Below are positions 17,952 through 26,183 of a stretch of 64,000 nucleotides of DNA, one piece after another. Position 1 is the stretch's first letter. Each line of letters starts with the position of its first letter. Location: NCBI GenBank assembly GCA_013361525.1, contig JABFXY010000072.1, forward strand, positions 95,376-159,375, written 5' to 3'. The DNA is from Polyangiaceae bacterium. GTDB lineage: Bacteria; Myxococcota_A; Polyangia; Polyangiales; Polyangiaceae. Position numbers and translations under genes: made by a program. The notes under the pieces are model-generated. The model saw only the letters and a list, made by a program, of their open reading frames with translations. It did no database searches and was not told where the DNA came from.

Positions 17952-18694
17952 GAGATGCGTCCGACAAGCTGACTAAACCCCGGCGACAATTCGAGATCTT
18001 CGAACCGACGGCGAAGCTCCGTCGCCACCGACGGCGAAACGAAAAGGTACTCGTGCCGGAAGTGCCAGACGTGTGCGTCAGCCTGGTGCGTACGCTTCCT
18101 CAGCCGTCGAGGCGCAAGCTCGTGGCGCGGCCGAATCTCCCAATACCCAGAACGATCGTGACCGGTTTCCGGGTCGAAGATCACGGCCTGCACGCAGGTG
18201 ACGTTTTCGCCACCCGCCGCTCCCAACACGTCGGTTAGCGCATCGGAGGCGAGAACGTGATCACACCCACAGAACAATGTCCGGTCAGGGCCGCGGAAGA
18301 CGCGTTGAAACCGACCGTCGGACAGCCTGACGTGATGAGCGTCGCGGGGTTCAGCGGGTGACACCCAATGCGGGTCTGCGTCCGTCCAAACTCGCCGGGC
18401 CTGAAGCTCACGAAGCTCGGCGAGCGAGATCGCCTGCACACCAGCGGCGAGCATGCGCTGAATGACTCGAGATCGAATCGCCTCGTCGTAGTCGAACGTG
18501 GACATTCCGAACGTGACGGCTTCGACCCAGTAGTAATCGAGCCCCTCCGGGTTACGCGGCAACCGTACCAAGAGGTACTTCTCGGGGTCCGTCCAGAAGT
18601 CAGCGAAGCTTTCGATGTCGTCGAGCACGGCGCGTATTCCCCGATGCAACGGGACGGTCAACGACCGCAAGAATAGACTCCTTCGGGCAGTCAC
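17939..18694 (-). CDS. Hypothetical protein
   Basis: 251 residues, GTG start (MTARRSLFLRSL). No named family recognised. It ends with a basic region (RPRHELAPRRLRKRTHQADA) and a C-terminal domain. The 3' end overlaps the next gene by 13 bases. Confidence 0.65.
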   Translation of the reverse strand: MTARRSLFLRSLTVPLHRGIRAVLDDIESFADFWTDPEKYLLVRLPRNPEGLDYYWVEAVTFGMSTFDYDEAIRSRVIQRMLAAGVQAISLAELRELQARRVWTDADPHWVSPAEPRDAHHVRLSDGRFQRVFRGPDRTLFCGCDHVLASDALTDVLGAAGGENVTCVQAVIFDPETGHDRSGYWEIRPRHELAPRRLRKRTHQADAHVWHFRHEYLFVSPSVATELRRRFEDLELSPGFSQLVGRISCEW

Positions 18695-18729
18695 GCTTCA
18701 CGTTTCCGCTCGCGAAGCGCGCTCGGCGC

Positions 18730-19164
18730 TCACGCCTTCACCTCCTCCACCCGCTCGACGGCGACGAGTCGCGTGCTCCCATCCGGGTACGAACGTGACT
18801 CACAACGGATAGTTTCGCACGGCTTGAACATCCACGACTCGGTCGGTTCGACTCGTTCGGGCCACAGCTCGTACAGACCGCTTTTCAGCCTCGAGGCGAG
18901 GGCGGTGACGGTTTCCGTTGACCCTTTCAGCGGAACCTCGACAGCAACGACGGTCACGAAGCCTTCGGTCCAATGATCCTTATCGAGCTCATAGGCACCG
19001 ACGTGGAACCCCGCGGGATCGTCGACGAACCCAGGCTGGGATGCGACGCGTGCGCGGGCGGCCTCGGCCATCGCTTCGGAGGAATAAACACCGATGAGCT
19101 TCACGTCCTCCACCTCGTCGAGCTCGTGGACGTGGTGCAGGAGAAATACGCGCTCGATCTTCAT
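18730..19164 (-). CDS. DUF7336-like protein
   Basis: 144 residues. The first 75 residues (VFLLHHVHELDEVEDVKLIG, VYSSEAMAEAARARVASQPG, then DKDHWTEGFV) match my recollection of the DUF7336 pattern found in stand-alone immunity-like proteins. The C-terminal 65 residues are extra and end in strands around YPDGSTRLVAVERVEEV. The domain name is from memory. Confidence 0.6.
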   Translation of the reverse strand: MKIERVFLLHHVHELDEVEDVKLIGVYSSEAMAEAARARVASQPGFVDDPAGFHVGAYELDKDHWTEGFVTVVAVEVPLKGSTETVTALASRLKSGLYELWPERVEPTESWMFKPCETIRCESRSYPDGSTRLVAVERVEEVKA

Positions 19165-19185
19165 GAAACTCTCCGTGAATTGCGC

Positions 19186-19692
19186 TCAACCGAGCCGGTA
19201 GATCGGCGGTCTTCGCCCGTTACCCGCGACGAAGGGCACATGTTCCGCGAGATCGATCTTCTCGACGGAACAGAAGCTGACGCGGGAGAAGACGACCAGA
19301 CGAGCAGCACGCTGGATGATGGGATGCGCGTCTCTCACGAGCAGCGGCGTCGCTGGAGAGGCATCGAGATAGTAAATCGTCGAGCCGCCGTAGCCGAGCT
19401 CGGCATCGAAGGAGAACAGCCCCCGCGCGGCTTCGATCATGGCGAAGTCGATTGGCGTGTCCCATAGGGGCCGCGGTGATGGGGGCGGTTCGCGATTGCG
19501 AGCACTCGGAATACCTGTGGTTATCGCAGGCGCAGCCGCGAGAAACTCGTCGGCTGCGTCGACGCTCGAGTAGTCGTTGAATACGCCTGCGGGCCAGGCC
19601 GCGTAAGCTCCCGTGAATACGCCGACAAGCCCAATCGAATCGATGGCGAACCAACGGGCCAGGGTCGCTTCGATGTCCGTTCGCGTTGTCAT
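19186..19692 (-). CDS. Hypothetical protein
   Basis: 168 residues from the ATG at 19692 (MTTRTDIEATLARWF). The frame is open further upstream but that part is arginine-rich shadow sequence. Contains many aromatic residues and ends PPIYRLG. No recognised family. 21 bases upstream of the DUF7336-like gene. Confidence 0.6.
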   Translation of the reverse strand: MTTRTDIEATLARWFAIDSIGLVGVFTGAYAAWPAGVFNDYSSVDAADEFLAAAPAITTGIPSARNREPPPSPRPLWDTPIDFAMIEAARGLFSFDAELGYGGSTIYYLDASPATPLLVRDAHPIIQRAARLVVFSRVSFCSVEKIDLAEHVPFVAGNGRRPPIYRLG

Positions 19693-19730
19693 GGTAACGT
19701 CAAACCACGTTTCGCGCCTCGTCGAGAGCC

Positions 19731-20324
19731 CTAGTGCGCCGATCCTTTGAGCATCGAGCGAACCTCCATCAGGATGCGCCCAAGAACGTTCTCCCCTCGC
19801 CCGTCGCCGCCATCGCCCCAGAAGGCGTCGCGCTCGGTGTGTTCGACAATCTCTGCATCGCCGGTCGCGAGCAGCAGCGCCGCTAGGTCGGGGTGCTGCT
19901 CGAACTTGGCACGCACGGCCCTGCGCATGACGCCGACCTTCGCGGAGTCCCAATTCGGGCGAAGACGGAGTTTGCGGCTGCGTCCGATCCGCGCCGCCTC
20001 ACCTGGGTTGGGAGCGCGACGAATCTGTTCGCGCACGTCCGCATCGGAGAACTTCTGGGCTTGGAAGAAGTGTTCGGTCGTCGGCCACTGAACGCCGTCC
20101 AGCCGGATGGGGTACGGCGCGAAGTTCGAGAGCTCACCGTACTCATCGCTGACGCTATAGAACAGGATGCGCTCGCGGGCGGACGGTCGTGCCGCGCCAA
20201 CCGACGATAGGCCTGAGCTCGCGAGTCCTTCATTCGACGAGCGACGGAATCCCACGTGAGATACTCCAGGTACGACCGGGACGTCGCAGTGACGTAAGAG
20301 ACCAGGTTCGCCTGACGACAACAT
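19731..20324 (-). CDS. NADAR-domain protein (YbiA-like)
   Basis: 197 residues. Residues 52-190 form a NADAR domain: ILFYSVSDEYGELSNFAPYP, WPTTEHFFQAQKF, LRPNWDSAKVGVMRRAVRAK, and the C-terminal DAFWGDGGDGRGENVLGRIL. NADAR enzymes remove ADP-ribose from nucleic acids or cleave N-glycosidic bonds of riboflavin intermediates, and some sit in phage-defence or toxin loci. The first 50 residues have no homology-like look. Another frame just upstream encodes SRSYLEYLTWDSVARRMK, so the start may be affected by a frameshift. Confidence 0.8.
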   Translation of the reverse strand: MLSSGEPGLLRHCDVPVVPGVSHVGFRRSSNEGLASSGLSSVGAARPSARERILFYSVSDEYGELSNFAPYPIRLDGVQWPTTEHFFQAQKFSDADVREQIRRAPNPGEAARIGRSRKLRLRPNWDSAKVGVMRRAVRAKFEQHPDLAALLLATGDAEIVEHTERDAFWGDGGDGRGENVLGRILMEVRSMLKGSAH

Positions 20325-20366
20325 GGTCCGCGACGTGGCGCGCCAACGTCGCGAGCAGCGACGCCT

Positions 20367-21356
20367 CTACGCGAGCACCCGCACCGTCTCTTCCACAACC
20401 TTTATGGTCTCAGCAACAACGCGCGGTCGGTCCCGTGGGTCGTTGAGAAACGTCATCTGCGAAAGAAGATCCACGAGCCGAGAAAGGCGCAGCCACTCTT
20501 CAGGCAGCTCACCGCCGGCTTCTCGGTAGCCGCCCACGAACGCATCTCGAAACCCGACCGGAAGTGCGTCCCCAGCACGAAGAAACAGACCGACATCGAC
20601 GAGGGGCGGACCGGCAAACGCGAATTCCCAATCGAGCACCGCGGCAACGCTCCAGGTCGCTCCCGAGCGGGCGACGACAATGTTCGAGCGCTTGTAGTCG
20701 GAGTGAACGAGCGAATACCGGTCGTCGAGCATGGTTAGCAGAGCGCTCGTCCGCTCGACTGCCTTCCATAGCGAGTCACGCAGCTGCGCGCCCAGCCGTT
20801 CGCCGGATAGACCACCGAAAAGTGCGTCGTGCACGGCGGCAGGCACGAACCGCGACGGCGTGCCGTACTCTTCGACGATCTCGAGCCCGGTGCCAAACTC
20901 GCCACAGCGCGAAAACCGATGCGTCGAAAGCGCGGCCGCAACCTGGCCGCAGGAACGCGCCACGTCAATCAGCTCCGAATCGGGGAGCGTCCCGAAAAGG
21001 TCTTGGAGCAGCATCCCCTCGACGAACCCCCAAATCGAATAAGGGTTGGCCCCGCGGCTGGGCACGACATCGGAGTAGATGAGCGGCGGAACCGGAATCG
21101 GCGGGTTCCGATTCTTCGCGAGGTAGCTCATCAGGTCGCGCTCTCGCACCGCCGCATTCGGGTCGCGCGTGTGAATGCGGAGCACGTAGCTTCGCCCCTC
21201 CCCTCGCAGGCGGAACCGAATGTTGGTGTTCGCCAAGCCGGTCCCGATGACTTCGTGCTCGACCACGCTCGCGCCGCGGAACGCCGGCTCGACGAGGTGC
21301 TGTAGCTCGTCGATCGACAGGTCCAACCGCGGGGGACGTTCCCAACCTTCTTCCAC
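20367..21356 (-). CDS. Aminoglycoside phosphotransferase-family kinase
   Basis: 329 residues. APH/choline-kinase fold: GTGLANTNIRFRLRGEGRSY (nucleotide loop), YVLRIHTRDPNAAVRERDL (catalytic Lys region replaced by RIHTR), YSLVHSDYKRSNIVVA (HxDxxxxN Brenner motif, here HSDYKRSN) and AVLDWEFAFAGPPLVDVG. It probably phosphorylates a small-molecule alcohol. Antibiotic resistance is possible but not shown. Stand-alone. Confidence 0.8.
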   Translation of the reverse strand: MEEGWERPPRLDLSIDELQHLVEPAFRGASVVEHEVIGTGLANTNIRFRLRGEGRSYVLRIHTRDPNAAVRERDLMSYLAKNRNPPIPVPPLIYSDVVPSRGANPYSIWGFVEGMLLQDLFGTLPDSELIDVARSCGQVAAALSTHRFSRCGEFGTGLEIVEEYGTPSRFVPAAVHDALFGGLSGERLGAQLRDSLWKAVERTSALLTMLDDRYSLVHSDYKRSNIVVARSGATWSVAAVLDWEFAFAGPPLVDVGLFLRAGDALPVGFRDAFVGGYREAGGELPEEWLRLSRLVDLLSQMTFLNDPRDRPRVVAETIKVVEETVRVLA

Positions 21357-21384
21357 GTGTGGCTACCTCTGCGGCAAAGGGTGT

Positions 21385-21801
21385 CTAAAGCTCGAGAATT
21401 CGAATGTTGCGTCTCGAGCCAACCAAACGCCGGAGGTCGGAGGCGTCACCGGTTGCGATGACCGCAGACTCGTAGCGTCCCGCGGTTGCCACAACAAAGG
21501 CATCGACGGCGTGCGCCGACGATAACTTGAGCCGCGCGAGAAGATGCCCGGCGGCCTGCGCGATCTCACGCGTCACGTCCGCGACGACGATTGCGCCGGA
21601 GTTGAGCAGTTGATTCACCGCTGCGTCCTGACGTGGGCTACGGCAGACCTCCGCGAGGACCACCGCCGGTACCCGAACGAGCGCGCCGGTCTCGTAAGCG
21701 ACCTTTAGGACCGCACGCGCTCGAAGTCCGTGAACGCCACGCTCCTTCGGATGAGCGAGCGCGTTCAAGGCTTCGGAGTCGAGAACTACCGTTTCGGCCA
21801 T
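21385..21801 (-). CDS. PIN-domain toxin (VapC-like)
   Basis: 138 residues. Metal-binding acidic residues of PIN ribonucleases are visible: VVLDSEALNAL, VLAEVC, AVDAFVVATA and ATGDASDLRRL. The gene overlaps the antitoxin gene by 16 bases, the usual toxin-antitoxin arrangement. The toxin would cleave a specific RNA when free. Such pairs are typical cargo of integron arrays, where they stabilise cassettes. Confidence 0.85.
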   Translation of the reverse strand: MAETVVLDSEALNALAHPKERGVHGLRARAVLKVAYETGALVRVPAVVLAEVCRSPRQDAAVNQLLNSGAIVVADVTREIAQAAGHLLARLKLSSAHAVDAFVVATAGRYESAVIATGDASDLRRLVGSRRNIRILEL

Positions 21802-22013
21802 CGGCGCCGCACCCTGGCGATCTCGGCTTCCGGAACCGGTCCGAGTTGCGCGTCCATGTCGGCGAGGAGCGAACCAAGGCGTTCTCGTTCGAGCTCGTGC
21901 GCGATTGCGCGCGTCACGAAGCCCGACAAGCCACGGGCGCCCACCCGTCGACGCAATTCGTCTGCGAGCTCGCTTGGTACGCTGATTGAGAGCTTCGCCG
22001 CAGGCTGGCCCAT
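21786..22013 (-). CDS. Ribbon-helix-helix-like antitoxin
   Basis: 75 residues. KLSISVPSELADELRRRVGA is a ribbon-helix-helix DNA-binding start. The C-terminal part (LADMDAQLGPVPEAEIARV) would wrap the PIN toxin. The ATG lies 8 bases from a perfect palindrome that is the likely operator for autorepression. Confidence 0.8.
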   Translation of the reverse strand: MGQPAAKLSISVPSELADELRRRVGARGLSGFVTRAIAHELERERLGSLLADMDAQLGPVPEAEIARVRRRWPKR

Positions 22014-22021
22014 GCCAGAAT

Positions 22022-22037
22022 TCCTACCACGGTAGGA
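22022..22037. promoter_or_regulatory. Operator palindrome of the toxin-antitoxin pair
   Basis: TCCTACC-ac-GGTAGGA, perfect 7-bp arms, directly upstream of the antitoxin ATG. Position and symmetry fit a ribbon-helix-helix autorepressor site. Confidence 0.65.
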
Positions 22038-22053
22038 CTGCGTCGGCCAGAGG

Positions 22054-22073
22054 GCGTCGCGTTCGAGCGACGC
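22054..22073. repeat. Short hairpin
   Basis: GCGTCGC-gttcga-GCGACGC, perfect 7-bp arms and a 6-base loop, between the phosphatase stop and the antitoxin operator. No T tract. It may be a weak terminator or the remains of a recombination site. Function unknown. Confidence 0.4.
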
Positions 22074-22124
22074 ACGACATCGCCGGGGGCACGACGAAGC
22101 GATGTGACGTGGCTGCAAGTCTCT

Positions 22125-22655
22125 CTATCCGCCTCCGAGCAGGGCCGCACGCAGGCCGGCGGGAGCCGTCTTGACTACGTGAGCCATGCCATCGAGCGCG
22201 AGGGTAATGGCGTCTGCGTCGGCCCCATCACTGAGCATGTACTCCTCGAAAACGACGTTCCGCGGGACGCCGATCGAGATGAGCGCTGCAGCGATGACCA
22301 CGCCGGTGCGATCACGGCCTGAGGTGCAATGGACGTACACCGGCCACTCGGTTGCGGGGTCGGCGAGGATGTCGAGTGCGCGCCCGAGCCATTGCCGAAC
22401 ACGGTGTTGGCGCGTGTCGTAGTTCTCGAGCTCGTCCGATGCCGGCACGTGCAGGAGCCTTGCGGCGAGGTGCGTCGGGTCGGGACCGCGCCTGAGGTTC
22501 AGAATGGTGCGCGCGGAACCGAGATCGGCGAGCGCGGTCAGCTCGTCGAACTTGCCACCCCGCAGAAGTCGACCGCGCGGCAGCGGTGACGGCTCGAGCC
22601 AGAGGCTGAGGGCGTCACCAACGTCGCGAAAATTTGTCGGCTGGAGTCCCATCAA
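22125..22655 (-). CDS. Tyrosine/dual-specificity phosphatase
   Basis: 176 residues. The P-loop VYVHCTSGRDRTGVV is the CX5R catalytic motif. FRDVGDAL and GKFDELT upstream match tyrosine-phosphatase-like (Y_phosphatase3) proteins. The general acid Asp is not certain. Its start overlaps the preceding gene by 4 bases, so the two are co-translated. Confidence 0.85.
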   Translation of the reverse strand: MMGLQPTNFRDVGDALSLWLEPSPLPRGRLLRGGKFDELTALADLGSARTILNLRRGPDPTHLAARLLHVPASDELENYDTRQHRVRQWLGRALDILADPATEWPVYVHCTSGRDRTGVVIAAALISIGVPRNVVFEEYMLSDGADADAITLALDGMAHVVKTAPAGLRAALLGGG

Positions 22656-23209
22656 GCGCTCGAAGATGTCCTCCGCGAATTGGTACTCGGTTCAGCGCGC
22701 CAAACGAAGTCGCCCGAGTGCGCGCTGCTCCCGAACGCGAGCTTTGCTGCCGGCGAGAGCGCCGTCAGCCCTTGGAGCTGGCCTCCTGAGGTCCCGAGCT
22801 CACGGATTCGGGCCACCACGCTGTCGAATGCCCCCAGCAGGAGCACAGTGGCGTCGCAGTCCCAAACACGGTGATAATCAGCCTGAAGGAGCTCTTCGGG
22901 CGCAATCCTACGCAGCACACCCGGTTCGGACTGCCATCCCCAATCAACGGGACCACCATAAGCGTGGGTAGCGAAGATCCATTCGAGGGTCGCTTCTTTT
23001 TCGTCTCGGGCGACACCGGGCGGGTCGTTCTCCTCTAGTAGGAAAGGGTCAGCCTCGAGGTCCATCATCAGATCGTAAAGCAGCCCGGAGTCGACCACAC
23101 GTTTCAGGGTGGCGTGAGGCATAAAGAAGAGACCAGGCTCGGCGCGACGTATCGCACGTCCGCAAAGCTCGTCGATTTCGCGCAGTGCCGGGTTCGCCAA
23201 CTGGGTCAT
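22652..23209 (-). CDS. Hypothetical protein
   Basis: 185 residues from the ATG at 23209 (MTQLANPALREIDELCG). Acidic and helical with Trp-rich segments (YGGPVDWGWQSEPGVLRRIA). No recognised family. Overlaps the phosphatase start by four bases. Confidence 0.65.
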   Translation of the reverse strand: MTQLANPALREIDELCGRAIRRAEPGLFFMPHATLKRVVDSGLLYDLMMDLEADPFLLEENDPPGVARDEKEATLEWIFATHAYGGPVDWGWQSEPGVLRRIAPEELLQADYHRVWDCDATVLLLGAFDSVVARIRELGTSGGQLQGLTALSPAAKLAFGSSAHSGDFVWRAEPSTNSRRTSSSA

Positions 23210-23259
23210 GGGCAAGGCCCGCGAGAGTCGTGCAGGGGGGCTGGCCCTCAACCTCGACC

Positions 23260-23946
23260 TCAAATGTGGCAATCGACGACGACCACCATATCTCTAGACC
23301 CTTCCTTCAAGAGCGCGCGAGCTTCATCGCACCACGCCAGGTGCTCGGCGCGGTCCCCGTCGGACAGCGGGTGTCCCCCTAGTCCGAACGAGAAGGGACT
23401 GGAGTACCACAGGCCCTCACGCGTAACGATCGCACACGGGATGCGAGACGGATCCAGCCGCGTGACAGGAAGGGTATTCGCCTCCAGCTTCGACGCGTAG
23501 ACGACGCACGCGTCGTCATGCGTTCGGAAGAGGCGGTCCCACCGACCCCCGATTACCCACCAATCCAGGTGTGTTGCAGGATTGCGTGATTGCGTAAACA
23601 TACCGGTTCCATGGCAGATGTCGCAATCTGCGCATGGAACGGCGAAGTCGGGCCTTGAGGCCGCGACGCGCAAGGCAAAGTCGAGTCGTTCTTGCAGCAA
23701 GGCGCGTTCTGTCACCGTGTCGCTGACCGCTCGGGCCTGCGTGAGCCTGGCGGTAACTTCGCGCCCGAGCGAGCTCTCGTCAAACGCCGAGAAGCCTGCT
23801 GCACGGGCGAGATCGCCGACGCAACTGCAGGACGTCGTGTACGTGGGGAACGAGCGGTCCTCGCTGTCCGGCTCGAGTAGCCGCCTAACCTCCGCCACCA
23901 CGTCCACGGTCGATGGGGGGATCAGCACGAAAGTGAGGAGATGCAT
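23260..23946 (-). CDS. Hypothetical protein with Cys motif
   Basis: 228 residues (MHLLTFVLIPP). A zinc-binding-like knuckle VPCADCDICHGTGMF lies mid-protein, followed by DWWVIGGRWDRLFRTHDDAC. Both are typical of small DnaJ-like zinc or metal sites but no family can be named. The frame is open far upstream, and I chose the ATG after which the composition becomes protein-like. Confidence 0.6.
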   Translation of the reverse strand: MHLLTFVLIPPSTVDVVAEVRRLLEPDSEDRSFPTYTTSCSCVGDLARAAGFSAFDESSLGREVTARLTQARAVSDTVTERALLQERLDFALRVAASRPDFAVPCADCDICHGTGMFTQSRNPATHLDWWVIGGRWDRLFRTHDDACVVYASKLEANTLPVTRLDPSRIPCAIVTREGLWYSSPFSFGLGGHPLSDGDRAEHLAWCDEARALLKEGSRDMVVVVDCHI

Positions 23947-24061
23947 GGCGGGCGTCAGCGACGATCGCGCGACGAGCTTTCGGACCGGCTGACCTCGAAA
24001 TCTTCGCCCTCGGCCATTCGTGGCCAAAGCGGGTCCCACTTGCGGTCGCTGTACGCGGCGG

Positions 24062-24085
24062 ACACGATGTGCAGACTTTGCACAA
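24062..24085. repeat. TGTGC...GCACA inverted repeat, copy 1
   Basis: ACACGATGTGCAGACTTTGC continuing into ACAA. The core TGTGCA-gactt-TGCACA is a perfect inverted repeat at the start of the lipoprotein gene. A near-identical copy lies at 24752-24775 before the next lipoprotein, so a shared regulator or a duplicated segment is likely. Confidence 0.5.
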
Positions 24086-24725
24086 CGCGCCGGCCCCCTT
24101 CTGCAATCGCCGCACCTGCGCTCTTGCCCTGGCGGTTGTCGCTCCGATCGTCCACGGCTGCACGCAGGACGGCGCCCACTCGGGCGGCACTTCGACGAGC
24201 GCGGAATCCTCATCGAGTGCCGCCATCTCTGCAAGCGCTCCTGGACCCGCGACGGCGAGCGCCGTGCCCGCCGCCTCGGCTGAGATCGCATCGGTCGCTG
24301 GCCGCATCTTCAGTCCCGCGGGAGAGGGCTTTTCGGTGCTCATGCCACCGGGTGATGTACAGACCAAAACGACGGATGCAGCCAAAGTGCATATCCTCGT
24401 CACGTCGGACGGCACGCAATTCCTGGCCAGTTGCGATGCGGTTCCGCCTGCCAGCATCCCGAGTGTGCAACTCGCCGGGTTCAAGGCAGGTCTGCTCCGA
24501 CCGTTGACGCTCACCGAGGACGAGCCGGTCACGGTCGGCAAAGCGGAGGGATCCCAATTTACGGGTACGCGCGAGCGCAACGGTCGCACCTTCTGGATTC
24601 ACGGGCGCGTGCTGGGAGATGCCGAGCGTGTTTGCGCCTTCATAGCGACCGTCCCAAAAGGCATCGACAATTCGCGCGCTGCCACGGAGTACGTTCGCTC
24701 GGCAAAGCTCTCCAGTGACAGTTAG
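24069..24725 (+). CDS. Lipoprotein, hypothetical
   Basis: 218 residues. Signal peptide CNRRTCALALAVVAPIVHG with lipobox Cys31, then a long Ser/Ala linker and a globular domain (AGRIFSPAGEGFSVLMPP, then RNGRTFWIHGRVLGD), similar in build to other anchored surface proteins of this genome. On the plus strand within a mainly minus-strand island. The start could also be an internal codon. Confidence 0.7.
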   Translation: MQTLHNAPAPFCNRRTCALALAVVAPIVHGCTQDGAHSGGTSTSAESSSSAAISASAPGPATASAVPAASAEIASVAGRIFSPAGEGFSVLMPPGDVQTKTTDAAKVHILVTSDGTQFLASCDAVPPASIPSVQLAGFKAGLLRPLTLTEDEPVTVGKAEGSQFTGTRERNGRTFWIHGRVLGDAERVCAFIATVPKGIDNSRAATEYVRSAKLSSDS

Positions 24726-24751
24726 CGGTCGCGGCAATTCGCTCGACCAAG

Positions 24752-24775
24752 GACACGATGTGCGAAGTTTGCACA
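24752..24775. repeat. TGTGC...GCACA inverted repeat, copy 2
   Basis: GACACGATGTGCGAAGTTTG continuing into CACAA, sharing 21 of 24 positions with the copy at 24062-24085. The arms TGTGC and GCACA are separated by seven bases. Lies 70 bases upstream of the esterase start. Confidence 0.5.
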
Positions 24776-24845
24776 AGAGCGGGCTTACCTATGCAATTGG
24801 TGCGGCAACCAGGGGACTGGCACATCCCTCGCACAGCCGCGGCCC

Positions 24846-26183
24846 ATGCCCTTTTCCCGCTCTTTGTCGCATGGCTCGACAACACGCTCGAAGCTGACCT
24901 TCGCCGCGCTGCTCGTCGCCGGATCCTCCATGGCCGCTGCGTGCGGCGAAGACCCCGCGGACGATGCGGTCGGCGGTGGCGGTAGTGGAAGCGGTGCGAC
25001 CGACAGCTCAGGCGGTACCAACGGCACCGGAGGTAGCACCGGTGAGGGCGCGACTGACCAAGGCGGGAGCGGCGACGGCGGCGGCGTCAGCCCAGTTGGG
25101 GGAGGTGGCAGCGGGGGAGGCACCCAATGCACACCGGAAGACACATTCGACGGCGAGCCCGTCACCGGCGAAGCCGGCGAGTGGGTTTGGGTCGACGTGC
25201 CCGATGCACTTTGCCGTGACGGCTCGCCGGCGGGCTTCGGCGTGAGGCTCAATCCCGCGTCGGACAAGCTCTTCATCTATTTCGAGGGCGGCGGCGCGTG
25301 TTTCAACGGCACCTCGTGCAACTTCAACGCGAGCTCGTTCGGGTCGTCGAACTTCTCGAATTGGCGTGGCGGCGGCGGGCACTCGGGCCTCTTCGACAGC
25401 GAGAATCCGGACAACCCGGTTCGCGATTGGAACGCGATCTTTATTCCCTATTGCACCGGAGACGTACACGCCGGCAACGCGCCCGACAGCGATGTTCCGG
25501 GGTTCGGCTCGCCGCAGGGGCAGGCCTTCGTCGGGTATCGGAATGTCGGGCTCTTCCTCGATCGAATCATTCCGACGTTTCCGACCATCTCGAAGGTCCT
25601 GGTGACCGGGTCCAGCGCCGGCGGCTTCGGCGCGACCTACAACTATGATCGAATCGCGCAGGCCTTCTGCCCGAAGCCGGCGGTATTGATCGACGACTCC
25701 GGCCCGGCGATGTCGGACGAATACCTCACGCCTTGCCTGCAGACGAGGTGGCGCGAGCTGTGGGGCCTCAACTCGACGTTGCCGGCCGACTGCCCCGAGT
25801 GCGCGGGAGCCGACGGAGGGGGAATCGTCAACTACGTCACATATCTCGGTAATAAATACCCCGATACGCACCTCGGCCTCCTCTCGTCGGACCAGGACAA
25901 CACGATTCGTCTGTTCTTCGGTTACGGCGAAAACAACTGCGCCAACATCGACGGCGCCATTCCCGTCTCGATGTCCGGGCAGAAGTTCGCCGAAGGGCTC
26001 GATGACGTCCGCGACAATTACCTCACGGGTCTACCCGCCTGGTCCTCGTACTTCGTCGAGAGCACCACACACACGTATCTCGCCGGCTCCGGGTACGCCG
26101 ACACCACTGTCGATCGCGTCCCGCTCACGGATTGGATCACGGCCATCATCGATGGAGGCGAGCCCGGGCACGTAGGGCCATGA
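24846..26183 (+). CDS. Pectin acetylesterase/NOTUM-like lipoprotein
   Basis: 445 residues. Lipoprotein signal ending SSMAAA-C, Gly/Ser/Thr-rich linker (about 40-95), then the catalytic domain with KLFIYFEGGGACFNG (oxyanion region) and VLVTGSSAGGFGATYNYDRI holding the GxSxGG nucleophile. The family removes acetyl or fatty-acyl esters, in animals from Wnt proteins and in plants from pectin. Here it is an anchored surface esterase of unknown substrate. The stop overlaps the next gene's ATG. Confidence 0.85.
   Translation: MPFSRSLSHGSTTRSKLTFAALLVAGSSMAAACGEDPADDAVGGGGSGSGATDSSGGTNGTGGSTGEGATDQGGSGDGGGVSPVGGGGSGGGTQCTPEDTFDGEPVTGEAGEWVWVDVPDALCRDGSPAGFGVRLNPASDKLFIYFEGGGACFNGTSCNFNASSFGSSNFSNWRGGGGHSGLFDSENPDNPVRDWNAIFIPYCTGDVHAGNAPDSDVPGFGSPQGQAFVGYRNVGLFLDRIIPTFPTISKVLVTGSSAGGFGATYNYDRIAQAFCPKPAVLIDDSGPAMSDEYLTPCLQTRWRELWGLNSTLPADCPECAGADGGGIVNYVTYLGNKYPDTHLGLLSSDQDNTIRLFFGYGENNCANIDGAIPVSMSGQKFAEGLDDVRDNYLTGLPAWSSYFVESTTHTYLAGSGYADTTVDRVPLTDWITAIIDGGEPGHVGP

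Noticed and set aside
20367..21356. Antibiotic resistance gene
   Set aside because: APH fold is clear but many family members act on other substrates, so no resistance is claimed.
24758..24985. Frame starting MCEVCTRAGLPMQLVRQPGD
   Set aside because: Begins within the inverted repeat and overlaps the esterase start out of frame; most of it turns arginine-rich, so not called.
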